A stretch of 50,633 bases of DNA, taken from assembly GCA_964627045.1 (NCBI GenBank), contig CAZVIK010000004.1:1-50633 (forward strand). Reading direction: 5' to 3'. This DNA is from CAZVIK01 sp964627045 (GTDB taxonomy: Bacteria > Acidobacteriota > Terriglobia > Bryobacterales > Bryobacteraceae). The translations under genes were made by a program, and so were the position numbers. Under the pieces are notes generated by a model. That model was not told where the DNA came from. It made no database searches and saw only the letters and a program-made list of their open reading frames with translations. This document shows positions 8,347 to 15,639 of the stretch, piece by piece (position 1 is the first letter of the stretch; the number at the start of each line of letters is the position of its first letter).

Positions 8347-10764
8347 TTACGGATTGCTGTAGTTCCTCTCCAGGGCCGCGACCAGGGAGAAACTCTGGCC
8401 CACCGCGCGCGCAATCAAGCCGGTGGTTTCCACGAACTGCGCGGTGTCCAGCCCGATGGCACGAATCGTCACCGCGGCGTCCACCCCCGCCGTGCGCCCG
8501 CCCTGCACGTTGCCGTCATAGTCGAAGTCGAAGTTGACGCTGGCGCCGCCCACGTTTCCGGCGATGTCGACGTCGGAGTTGTTCTGGACGATGATCGCGT
8601 GCGGGCTGTCGATGGGCTTCTTGTCCACGGAAATCGAGGGGCCGGCAGACTCATTGATCACGGTGAGGTTGTCAACCTTGCGGATGGGGGCGCTCCACGG
8701 TCCGCTGCCCGAGGGAGCGCCCGTTAGCACCCAGATGCCGTTGTTTACGGCATTCGCAAATCCCGACAGCCGGATGTAGTCTCCGTTGGCCAGCTCCCCG
8801 ACCAGGTCGGTGGTGCTGCTGTTGAGCGTAGCGGTCGGTCCCGAAGCTGCGGTCAGTGAGAAGCCCGTGTTGGTGAATCGCTCCGTGTAAGTGAAGAACA
8901 TCCGGTAGACGGCCGGACCAGGGTCGCTCTGCAAATTGCTGTTGAAGTTGATCGTGCCGGCGGCGACGAAGGGGAACGTGCGCTCCACGCCGCCGTTATC
9001 CGTGAAGGTCAGCCGGTTCGTGTCGTTCGAGGAGAATCCCTCGATCATGACGCCATAACCGCCTCCATTGGGATTCGAAGGATGCGCGCGCCCGGTGACC
9101 AGGGTCTCGCCGACGAACACCAGCAGCCCGTCCGCCGTCTTGCCCGTGACGGTCTGGTCCGTGCTGTCGATGTCGGCTGCCTGGCGCAGCAGGTATTGGA
9201 TCTTCTCGTAGATCTGCTCCGCCGAGGCCGACACGGGGGCGGCCCGCTGGATGGTGAAGCTCATGTCGGTGTCGGCTGCCGGGAACGTCCCCGTGATCTG
9301 GACCGTGGTGGGAGTGATGGCGCCGGCGCCGGTGGCGATCGTATAGATGCCGGCATTGCTGCCCTCGTGGACGGTGAGGGTTCCTCCCTCGTAACGGCCG
9401 TCGTCCACGATGCCTCCTTCAAGGGAGGTCAGGGTGTTGCCTGATGCGGAGCAAGAGCCGTCGACGCCACTGTGCGTTCCCACGTCGATCACGATGCCGA
9501 AGCTGCGCGGCGTGCCCGGTGTATCGACCGCACGGGAGTACACCTGGTCGAAATAGCGGGGCACGATCTGGGTGTAGGGCGATTGCGACGCGATGTTCGC
9601 GTCCGTCTCCTCGATTTTGAGGTCGGTGGCGGTCGACAACGGGAACCGGAAGACCTTGTTGTCGACCGCGGTGACGCCGATGTCGGAGAGCTGGGACTGG
9701 GCGAACGTCTTGCCGTTGACGTCGGCGTCCCGGATGCGCAGGAAGACCTTCACCGCATTGCGGTAGTTCCGCGCGCAGCGGGCCGTGTTGTCGTCCGTAG
9801 AGTCCACCAGACCTGTCGACACGGTGAGCACGAGGGCCGTGACGCTGGTGATTAGGTGCGTGCCGTTGTTGCCGGCGTTCTCGGCGCCAACCACGGTCAC
9901 CTGGCCACCCTTTTTGTAACCGTCGTCGATCCAGCTTCCGTTGGCGCGGGTAATCGTGTGGTTCGTTCCGCTGAAGGACAGTCCATCCGGCGTGGTGCAC
10001 GGCCCGACGTTCTCCTCATAGCTGAGGATCGCCTCATTGACGGGCCCCGCAAAGGTGAAGTCGATGGCTGCCCCAGTGTCAGCCGGGTCGCTACCCACTT
10101 GGTAATAGGCCTTGTCGTTGACCGGATCCTCGAAGCTGCCCAGGGTGATGACGCCAGCGTACTCACGCTTGACGACCGCGCTCGAATCGATCTCGCGCCA
10201 ACCGCCAGTCCGCAGGATCTTGCGGGTGCGGATGGAATACGTAGGGTTGTCCTCCGGGTTCCAATCGGCGCCGAACTCGAACTGTTCCGGGGTGACGGCC
10301 GTGATCGGGAAGGGATGCGGGATCAGGTCGGCGTCCGCCTTCCATTCCTCCTTGAGGAAACTATACAGGGCCTGCAGGGTGGCGCCGTCTGCACTAACGT
10401 TGCCCTTCTCCAGCAGGTACACGGCACGGGCGCCTGTATCGACGTGCACGGACTTCTCGTTGGCGGCGCCGCTCTTGCCCAAGATCCGGACTGCCTCCGC
10501 GACAGCCGAAGCGGGGTTCGGGGAGGTTACTTTGTCTGCCGTCACGCTGCTGGTAGTGGGCGTGCCCTTGGCGCGATAGAGGCCATTGTTGGCGGAGTTG
10601 GAATGGTCTCGGACCTCGAAGAACTCGTTCGCGGCCAGGGCTGGCAGACCGGCGCCCGACGAGGTGATTTGGACCTCTGCTCCCGTCGGCGTGCCCCAGG
10701 CGGCGTCGGCGACCGACGTAGAATAGCCTTGCGAAAGGCTGTCTGGATCTGTGATAACGGCCAT
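8347..10764 (-). CDS. Large phage structural protein with repeated small beta modules
   Basis: 805 residues from the ATG at 10764, chosen because a GGGGGG run lies 7 nt upstream; the 12 extra upstream codons have no ribosome binding site. At least four parts share an Asn-Asn-Gly/Ala-Gly-Ile turn followed by a Tyr or Trp strand: NSANNGLYRAKG, ENAGNNGTHLITS, GSNAGIYTIATGA and FANAVNNGIWVLTG. This looks like an internally duplicated beta module known from phage side proteins. A central part (about 190-290) resembles a carbohydrate-binding or fibre shaft region, by composition only. Together with its downstream neighbour it forms a virion appendage block placed between the tail tube and tape measure genes. 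Confidence 0.75.
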   Translation of the reverse strand: MAVITDPDSLSQGYSTSVADAAWGTPTGAEVQITSSGAGLPALAANEFFEVRDHSNSANNGLYRAKGTPTTSSVTADKVTSPNPASAVAEAVRILGKSGAANEKSVHVDTGARAVYLLEKGNVSADGATLQALYSFLKEEWKADADLIPHPFPITAVTPEQFEFGADWNPEDNPTYSIRTRKILRTGGWREIDSSAVVKREYAGVITLGSFEDPVNDKAYYQVGSDPADTGAAIDFTFAGPVNEAILSYEENVGPCTTPDGLSFSGTNHTITRANGSWIDDGYKKGGQVTVVGAENAGNNGTHLITSVTALVLTVSTGLVDSTDDNTARCARNYRNAVKVFLRIRDADVNGKTFAQSQLSDIGVTAVDNKVFRFPLSTATDLKIEETDANIASQSPYTQIVPRYFDQVYSRAVDTPGTPRSFGIVIDVGTHSGVDGSCSASGNTLTSLEGGIVDDGRYEGGTLTVHEGSNAGIYTIATGAGAITPTTVQITGTFPAADTDMSFTIQRAAPVSASAEQIYEKIQYLLRQAADIDSTDQTVTGKTADGLLVFVGETLVTGRAHPSNPNGGGYGVMIEGFSSNDTNRLTFTDNGGVERTFPFVAAGTINFNSNLQSDPGPAVYRMFFTYTERFTNTGFSLTAASGPTATLNSSTTDLVGELANGDYIRLSGFANAVNNGIWVLTGAPSGSGPWSAPIRKVDNLTVINESAGPSISVDKKPIDSPHAIIVQNNSDVDIAGNVGGASVNFDFDYDGNVQGGRTAGVDAAVTIRAIGLDTAQFVETTGLIARAVGQSFSLVAALERNYSNP

Positions 10765-10800
10765 TGGAAAGCCCCCCAGCGCGCATCGCGCGCACTCCAA

Positions 10801-11817
10801 CTACTGGCAGATGCCATCCACGGGCGTGACGACTTCGACGCTCACGATCCCATTCGTGTCGTCGTACATGGGCAAGCCCGTGACCTGCACAGTGACAATT
10901 CCGTCGGCCTCGCCCAGCTCCGCAACGGAGAAGCCCATCTTCTGCCAGGTGACTTCCATGGAATTGTCCGCGTCGAGCGTCAGGCCGATCACGGCCGTGC
11001 CTGTGGTCAGGTCCCGAACTTTGGCGAGCTCCGTTGATCCGTTCTTGTACCTGACGGTGAACTGGAATGATGGCACGCGATCACCGAGCTCCAGGCGGCC
11101 CTTGATCTGATAGCCGTTCTGCTGCCCTGAGCCGGGATAGAAGTCGGTCGCGTCGCGGAAGGCGTTATCCCACCCCATGACGCACGAGACGAAATCCTTG
11201 GCAGTGATGTAATCCACGCCGTTGATCGTGCACGCCAGCGAATAGGCATTAAGCAGATGCTCGGCGGTCGCCGCCGGCAGCGTGATGCCGCTCGGTTCGG
11301 TCTTCTTGCCGGAATGGGAGAATTCGACGATGCCGCGGGCATTGGCGCGACCCGGTCCGGAGGCGAGCTCGATCCGCAGACTTCTGACCGCGCAGCCCAC
11401 CAGCATGTAATCGAACACGTCACTGGCGCCCGGCCGCATCTGCTCCAGATAGCTGAAGTAGGGCAGCTCATCTCCGTCGGTGGGCGGACTGAGCGGGGTG
11501 CAGGTGTAAGTGTAGGGGCCCGCGCCGGTCTTGACCACTTTGCCCAGACCGAACGCCCACATCCAGGCGGCGAACTCGCTAGAGAGGTACTTCTCCAGCG
11601 TGTGCGGGCCACTCTCGATGTGTGACTTATAGAGCGCGGCCGGGAACTCGTGGCCCTTGCCGAGTTCCTCGGCGTCGTTCTCGGTGATAAACCGCGCGTT
11701 GGCCAGCGTCCGGTTGATCTTGTTGAGCCTCCAGATGCCAGCCAGCACGTTCGGGGTTGCGATATCAGCCTGCTTCGCTTTTCCGAATCCGATCAGCAGT
11801 TCACGGAGATTGGGCAT
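10801..11817 (-). CDS. Phage tail tube protein
   Basis: 338 residues, beta-rich. The N-terminus (LRELLIGFGKAKQADIATP) is the usual start of the phage tail tube family, in which the first helix reads xxxGFGKEtxxGT. Further on there are paired strands typical of tail tubes (FQFTVRYKNGSTELAK, then AVIGLTLDADNSMEVTWQKMGF). Monomers stack as hexameric rings to build the tail lumen. It lies just after the tail terminator-like gene, as lambda gpV follows gpU. AAGGAGG lies about 8 nt before the ATG. The next gene starts 36 bp after its stop. Confidence 0.85.
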   Translation of the reverse strand: MPNLRELLIGFGKAKQADIATPNVLAGIWRLNKINRTLANARFITENDAEELGKGHEFPAALYKSHIESGPHTLEKYLSSEFAAWMWAFGLGKVVKTGAGPYTYTCTPLSPPTDGDELPYFSYLEQMRPGASDVFDYMLVGCAVRSLRIELASGPGRANARGIVEFSHSGKKTEPSGITLPAATAEHLLNAYSLACTINGVDYITAKDFVSCVMGWDNAFRDATDFYPGSGQQNGYQIKGRLELGDRVPSFQFTVRYKNGSTELAKVRDLTTGTAVIGLTLDADNSMEVTWQKMGFSVAELGEADGIVTVQVTGLPMYDDTNGIVSVEVVTPVDGICQ

Positions 11818-11913
11818 GGGGCAGTTCCTCCTTCGTTTCGCCGGCGCGCAGCGCCGGGCACTGCGACCTTCACGCGACCATCAAGGGCGCCAGCACCTCG
11901 GCGCTCCCCTCAG

Positions 11914-12402
11914 TCACGCATCGCCTTTCTCGGTCAATGCGAAATTGAATTCCCAGTAGTCCAGCGTGGCCCCGAAGTCGTCGAGTGCAATCGTCTGGAC
12001 CTCGGCCTCCGGAACGTCCATCGGGTCACAGGCTGGGTGGATCTCGTAGTTCAAGAGGCGAATCGTTCCGGCCGCGGTCGGGATACCGTTCACCAAGAGC
12101 CACAGCGCCTTGTAGTGCGCCTCTGGCGCGTCAGCCTCGAGGGTCTGGCGTGGCAGGATCCATACCGATAGACGGTGCTTCCACACTTCACCACCCCGTT
12201 GCCCTGGTCCGAAGCCGTTATAGAGCACAAGGACGCTGGGGCGTGGCAGAGCGAGCAGCGCCGCCTTCCTGCTGGCCTGCTCAGGGAAGCGTCCGCAGAA
12301 GCCTATGATCCGCTCCTCGGCGCTCGCCATTTCGATCACGAATTCGGGGATGTCACGGAGCACCCGCACCACTGCATCGATGAGCGTTCCGCCGTTCAGC
12401 AT
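11914..12402 (-). CDS. Phage tail terminator-like or joining protein
   Basis: 162 residues; no strong family motif. The N-terminus is helical (LIDAVVRVLRDIPEFVIEM) and is followed by alternating strands, an architecture like lambda gpU, gpZ and related minor joining proteins. A Gly-rich turn (NGFGPGQRGGEVWKHRLSVWIL) is conspicuous. It sits exactly between the FII-like joining gene (7-nt overlap) and the tail tube gene, where tail terminators are found. The assignment is therefore by position. Confidence 0.6.
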   Translation of the reverse strand: MLNGGTLIDAVVRVLRDIPEFVIEMASAEERIIGFCGRFPEQASRKAALLALPRPSVLVLYNGFGPGQRGGEVWKHRLSVWILPRQTLEADAPEAHYKALWLLVNGIPTAAGTIRLLNYEIHPACDPMDVPEAEVQTIALDDFGATLDYWEFNFALTEKGDA

Positions 12403-12701
12403 TTATTCAGCCAGAGGTGGACCATGCCGGCCTCGTCCTCGGTCAGGTTGTAGACCACATAGTTCGCGGAGCCAATCGCCACAAAGCCGCCCTTCGCGGG
12501 GGCGATCGTGAAATCGGACAGCGCGCCGGAGGCCTTCAAGTACACGCCCGGATAGCCCGGGTCGCCGTCGCGCGGCTTGTCGATAATGAGTGTGACCGCG
12601 AAGGTGTCCTGCAGATCGGGCGTGGTGTAGGTGCAGGTTTGGCCGAATGCTCCCAGGCAGCCGCTATTCAGGCGCGCGGTCAGGCTGGCGAAAGTGGCCA
12701 T
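12396..12701 (-). CDS. Head-tail joining protein, gpFII-like (tentative)
   Basis: About 101 residues from the ATG at 12701; a TTG four codons upstream gives a slightly longer form, and neither has a clear ribosome binding site. The protein is beta-rich with a central TYTTPDLQDTFAVTLIID strand pair and ends NKC. Lambda gpFII and its relatives are small beta-barrels that follow the capsid gene and bind the portal collar and tail tube; size, fold type and place all agree. It overlaps the next gene by 7 nt. The family call is tentative. Confidence 0.55.
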   Translation of the reverse strand: MATFASLTARLNSGCLGAFGQTCTYTTPDLQDTFAVTLIIDKPRDGDPGYPGVYLKASGALSDFTIAPAKGGFVAIGSANYVVYNLTEDEAGMVHLWLNKC

Positions 12702-12759
12702 CGGATAAGGCAAGGGGCGGATTGAGAGCCGCCCCCGTCGCGGAGTCCCACGATATGGT

Positions 12760-13785
12760 CTACGACTTGGTGCCCTTTACCAGTACTTCCGGCCTGAGAC
12801 AGATTGGCAAAGGGTTCTGCTGGGTGTGNNNNNNNNNNGTGTGCAAGTCCGTCCCGCGCCCGAACTTGCGTGGCTCCTGCTTGGCATAGAGCGGCAGGCC
12901 CAGCGTGTTGGCCGTCTCGTTGAAATCCGCCGGCGCGAAGAACGTCCTGAAGGTGCTGGCCGTGCCGATGGGGAAGAAGTGCGCTTCGTCATCCGCGATG
13001 AACTTGCGCACGTTGCCGGCGGCATCGGTCGCCTGGCCGCGGTACTCCTCGAAGGTGATCCCGCCGAAGGTGAAGCCGGTGCGATAGTCGTTGCCGAGTT
13101 GCTGGTTGCGCTGGAAGTACATGAACGCTTCCTTCACCTTGGCGTGCGTGGTGAAGGCATCGTAGAAGCCCTGGGAACACAGGCACATGATCCCGGTCAT
13201 GAACTCGCCCTTGAGGTTGTCCTCAATGTGGCGCTTTACCTCCAGCACCTTCAGCAGCACCTCGGTGCCCGCCGTGCCCAGGATGAAGCTGACTGTTTTC
13301 GGCGTAATGCTGAACTCGCTGTACAGGTCATACAGCGTCGAGCCGTCGGCGTCCAGGATCACACCCTTGAGGGCGCCCATGCGCAGGTACTCGAGCGTGA
13401 TCGCGTGCTTGTTGCGCATGTTCTGGAGCTTCAACGCCAGCAGGTTGGCCAGCGCGTCGGTCTCGGTCTCCGAACCGAAGGCCCGGATGCCCTGGACCTC
13501 CTCGGGCAGCACGGCATCATCGTGCGGGATGTGCGGGATCACAAAGGACCGCACTTTACGCTTGCCCTGCGTGCCCACGGTGCCCGGCGCCCCGACCGGC
13601 TGCGTAGGCAGCAGGTTCAGCACCCCGCTCATCTCCTCGATGATGATGGTGCGGGTGCGGACACCCTGGGTCGTCATCAGGTTGAGCTGCTCCAGGCGCC
13701 CGTAAGTGTTGGGAATCTTGTTGATGGCGGCGGTCAACGCCGTCATGTTGAAAGCATCGGTTGCGAACGGATTCAGCATCGACAT
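12760..13785 (-). CDS. Major capsid protein, lambda gpE family (contains assembly gap)
   Basis: About 336-341 residues, matching the phage capsid E family: N-terminal TDAFNMTALTAAINKIPN, then RTIIIEEMSGVLNLLP, the conserved PHDDAVLPEEVQGIRAFGSE segment and a C-terminus NPLPICLRPEVLVKG. These form the HK97-type fold of the icosahedral head. It follows decoration protein D as in lambda. Ten N at 12829-12838 interrupt codons near the C-terminus. The sequence on both sides is in the same frame, and merging the flanking GTGTG copies restores a continuous reading (DLHTQQNP), so the gene is probably intact. Confidence 0.93.
   Translation of the reverse strand: MSMLNPFATDAFNMTALTAAINKIPNTYGRLEQLNLMTTQGVRTRTIIIEEMSGVLNLLPTQPVGAPGTVGTQGKRKVRSFVIPHIPHDDAVLPEEVQGIRAFGSETETDALANLLALKLQNMRNKHAITLEYLRMGALKGVILDADGSTLYDLYSEFSITPKTVSFILGTAGTEVLLKVLEVKRHIEDNLKGEFMTGIMCLCSQGFYDAFTTHAKVKEAFMYFQRNQQLGNDYRTGFTFGGITFEEYRGQATDAAGNVRKFIADDEAHFFPIGTASTFRTFFAPADFNETANTLGLPLYAKQEPRKFGRGTDLHXXXXHTQQNPLPICLRPEVLVKGTKS
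12829..12838. other. Assembly gap of ten N inside the capsid gene
   Basis: Ten undetermined bases, a usual scaffolder filler of fixed size. GTGTG occurs on each side (12824-12828 and 12839-12843), so the two contigs probably overlap by at least five bases and the true gap is negative. Confidence 0.9.
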
Positions 13786-13788
13786 GGG

Positions 13789-14433
13789 TTACGCTCCTTC
13801 TCGGGCCAAGATGCCCAGGGTCTTCAGTTGGCCGATGGCGACCGCCTTCTGCGGGGCCGTGGTCCCCGTTTTCCAGACCAGCGCCGGCCGGGACACGATG
13901 GCCTCGCGGGCGATGATCACGGTCTCCTTGGCAGCAGCGCTGGCGTCGGCCGCCTCTGCCAGGACACCGGCAGCGAACTGCAGACCGTCGCTGGCAGCGG
14001 GGTTGAACTCGCCGATCTCGCTCGCGACAGACACGGCGATGGTGAAAGTGTCACCGACCTCGAAATCCGTGCTGCCGTCAGCCAGCGTGCAGTTGATGTG
14101 ATCGCCCGCATAGGCGACGGCCACGGTCAGGTCAGGCAGCGGGAGCCCTCGCGGGTCGACCACCGAGAAGACGCCGCTGTCGGCGACCTTGGTCTTGCAG
14201 GTCACGACGTAGTCGCCCGGCAGTGCGGCGGGGCCGAGGGTCACTGTACCCATCACGCCGTTGCCGACGTTGCCTCCACCAGGGGTCACGGTCACGGCGG
14301 GGGCCTTGCGCCCCACGACCGAGCCCAGTGCGAGGTTGCCCGCGGTCAGTGTCACCTGGTCGCGGGAGAACAGATTCGGGGTCTCGTACTTGAGCACGTC
14401 CCCGAGATAGTTGGTTTCAGCTTGGACTGGCAT
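13789..14433 (-). CDS. Head decoration protein D
   Basis: 214 residues, longer than lambda gpD (110) but of the same family pattern: an N-terminal ETNYLGDVLKYETPNLFSRD, the conserved VTLTAG and LGSVVGRK that begin the fold, and a C-terminal part with REAIVSRPALVW and GQLKTLGILARE. The extra middle domain (about residues 55-125, GNVGNGVMGTVTLGPAALPG onward) is a beta insertion common in decoration proteins of environmental phages. These proteins bind the capsid threefold sites after expansion and stabilise the head. It lies 3 bp from both neighbours, protease/scaffold upstream and capsid downstream. Confidence 0.88.
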   Translation of the reverse strand: MPVQAETNYLGDVLKYETPNLFSRDQVTLTAGNLALGSVVGRKAPAVTVTPGGGNVGNGVMGTVTLGPAALPGDYVVTCKTKVADSGVFSVVDPRGLPLPDLTVAVAYAGDHINCTLADGSTDFEVGDTFTIAVSVASEIGEFNPAASDGLQFAAGVLAEAADASAAAKETVIIAREAIVSRPALVWKTGTTAPQKAVAIGQLKTLGILAREGA

Positions 14434-14436
14434 GGG

Positions 14437-14775
14437 TTACTTTGCTCCTTTCGAACCGGCCGCCAGCGCCGCGCAGGCTCTGACGACCGGGTTTTCGTCC
14501 AGATTCGGCTTGGCCGCGGTCGAGGCCTCCGGCAGGACGTGCGACCGGATCTCTTCCTGATCGGCCTCGGCCCGCAGCGTGAGCAGTTCCTTGCGGACGT
14601 CGGCCAATGCGAGGCGGCGGGCGATGAAATCGCCGGCGAGCGTGGGCCTGCCAGCGATGTTGCACAATTCGACGATCTCGGCGGCCTCGGCGTAGCCCTG
14701 CTCACGGGCTTGGGCCTCGATTGCGGCGAGATCGGGGGCGGGCGGACTGGTTGCCGCCTGAGTTGTTTCAGACAC
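14437..14775 (-). CDS. Nested in-frame scaffold protein, lambda Nu3-like (predicted)
   Basis: Inside the protease gene a strong ribosome binding site AAAGGAG (14784-14790) stands 8 nt before an in-frame GTG at 14775 (protease residue 289). Translation from it gives 112 residues identical to the protease C-terminus: a flexible Thr/Pro-rich start (SETTQAATSPPAP), then a charged helical region (IEAQAREQGYAEAAEIVEL, ADVRKELLTLRAEADQEEI). Lambda makes its scaffold Nu3 in just this way from within gene C. The size and helical character fit. The start is inferred from sequence only. Confidence 0.6.
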   Translation of the reverse strand: MSETTQAATSPPAPDLAAIEAQAREQGYAEAAEIVELCNIAGRPTLAGDFIARRLALADVRKELLTLRAEADQEEIRSHVLPEASTAAKPNLDENPVVRACAALAAGSKGAK

Positions 14776-15639
14776 GATGGTGTCTCCTTTCCTGAACTTG
14801 GGTTGCGACAAGGCTGCGGTCATTTCGGTCAGAGCTTCGCGGAAGGTCCCTATACGGTCGGCAAAGCCCAGATCGATGCTGTCCTCGCCGTAGAAGATCC
14901 CGGCCTCGGTCGCGCGCAACGCCTGTGCTTCAATCCCGCGGCGGCGGGCAACGGCATCCACGAACATCTCGTAGAGCCGGTCTACCTCCGTAGCCAGCAC
15001 ATCGCGGGCGCCATCCGAGAGCGGCTCATGGGGGGTGAAGTCGTTCTTCCGCGCGCCGGCGAAGATGGTCGTGTACTTGAGGCCGTTGGCCGCGTCCCAG
15101 CCGCTCTGATCGAGGTGCATGGCGATGATGCCTACCGAGCCGACGCCGCCCGTGCGCGTGACCCAAATACGATCGGCGGCCGAAGCCAGCAGATACCCGG
15201 CGCTGAGGGCCCAGTCATCGACGGAGGCCCAGACCGGCTTGATCCGTCCGGCCTCCTCGATCAGGCTGGCCACATCCCAGGCGCCATTGGCCTCGCCTCC
15301 ATAGCTGTCGACGCGCAGCAGGATCCCCTTGACCTGCGGGTCCGTTGCGGCATCCAGGATTTCGTTGCCCAGTTGCTCGTAGGAGGTGAGCCCCGATTGT
15401 GCATCCATCCCGGAGGCGCGGTTCACCAGACTGCCCGCAACTTCGATGATCGCCACGCCGGCATCGGTCACGGCGTAAGGCTTGCGGCTGCGTTGCTCGG
15501 CCAGGAGCGCAGCTTCTACGACAGGGGGCTCCACACCCAGGCGTGGAGCGAGCACCGCCAGGATCGCCGCCAGCTTCTTCGAGTCGATCATCAGGGGCGT
15601 GTTGAATACGCGCGAGGCGAGGTGGGGAAGGCTATTCAT
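14437..15639 (-). CDS. Capsid maturation protease, S49 (lambda gpC family)
   Basis: 400 residues. An S49 ClpP/SppA-like protease domain (about 50-270) holds the nucleophile in ALSAGYLLAS (Ser146) and a Lys in GARKNDF (Lys198); their spacing of 52 residues equals that of the Ser-Lys dyad of bacterial SppA. The DSYGG and GGVGSVGI loops are also present. It cleaves scaffold and portal during procapsid maturation. The C-terminal part from about residue 285 is Ala/Glu-rich and helical and probably doubles as scaffold (see the nested gene). It overlaps the portal stop by 4 nt. Confidence 0.92.
   Translation of the reverse strand: MNSLPHLASRVFNTPLMIDSKKLAAILAVLAPRLGVEPPVVEAALLAEQRSRKPYAVTDAGVAIIEVAGSLVNRASGMDAQSGLTSYEQLGNEILDAATDPQVKGILLRVDSYGGEANGAWDVASLIEEAGRIKPVWASVDDWALSAGYLLASAADRIWVTRTGGVGSVGIIAMHLDQSGWDAANGLKYTTIFAGARKNDFTPHEPLSDGARDVLATEVDRLYEMFVDAVARRRGIEAQALRATEAGIFYGEDSIDLGFADRIGTFREALTEMTAALSQPKFRKGDTIVSETTQAATSPPAPDLAAIEAQAREQGYAEAAEIVELCNIAGRPTLAGDFIARRLALADVRKELLTLRAEADQEEIRSHVLPEASTAAKPNLDENPVVRACAALAAGSKGAK
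14784..14790 (-). promoter_or_regulatory. Internal ribosome binding site for nested scaffold
   Basis: The leftward strand reads AAAGGAG, within the longer AGGAAAGGAGA, 8 nt before GTG at 14775. It is one of the best Shine-Dalgarno matches in the phage block although it lies inside a coding region. Confidence 0.6.
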
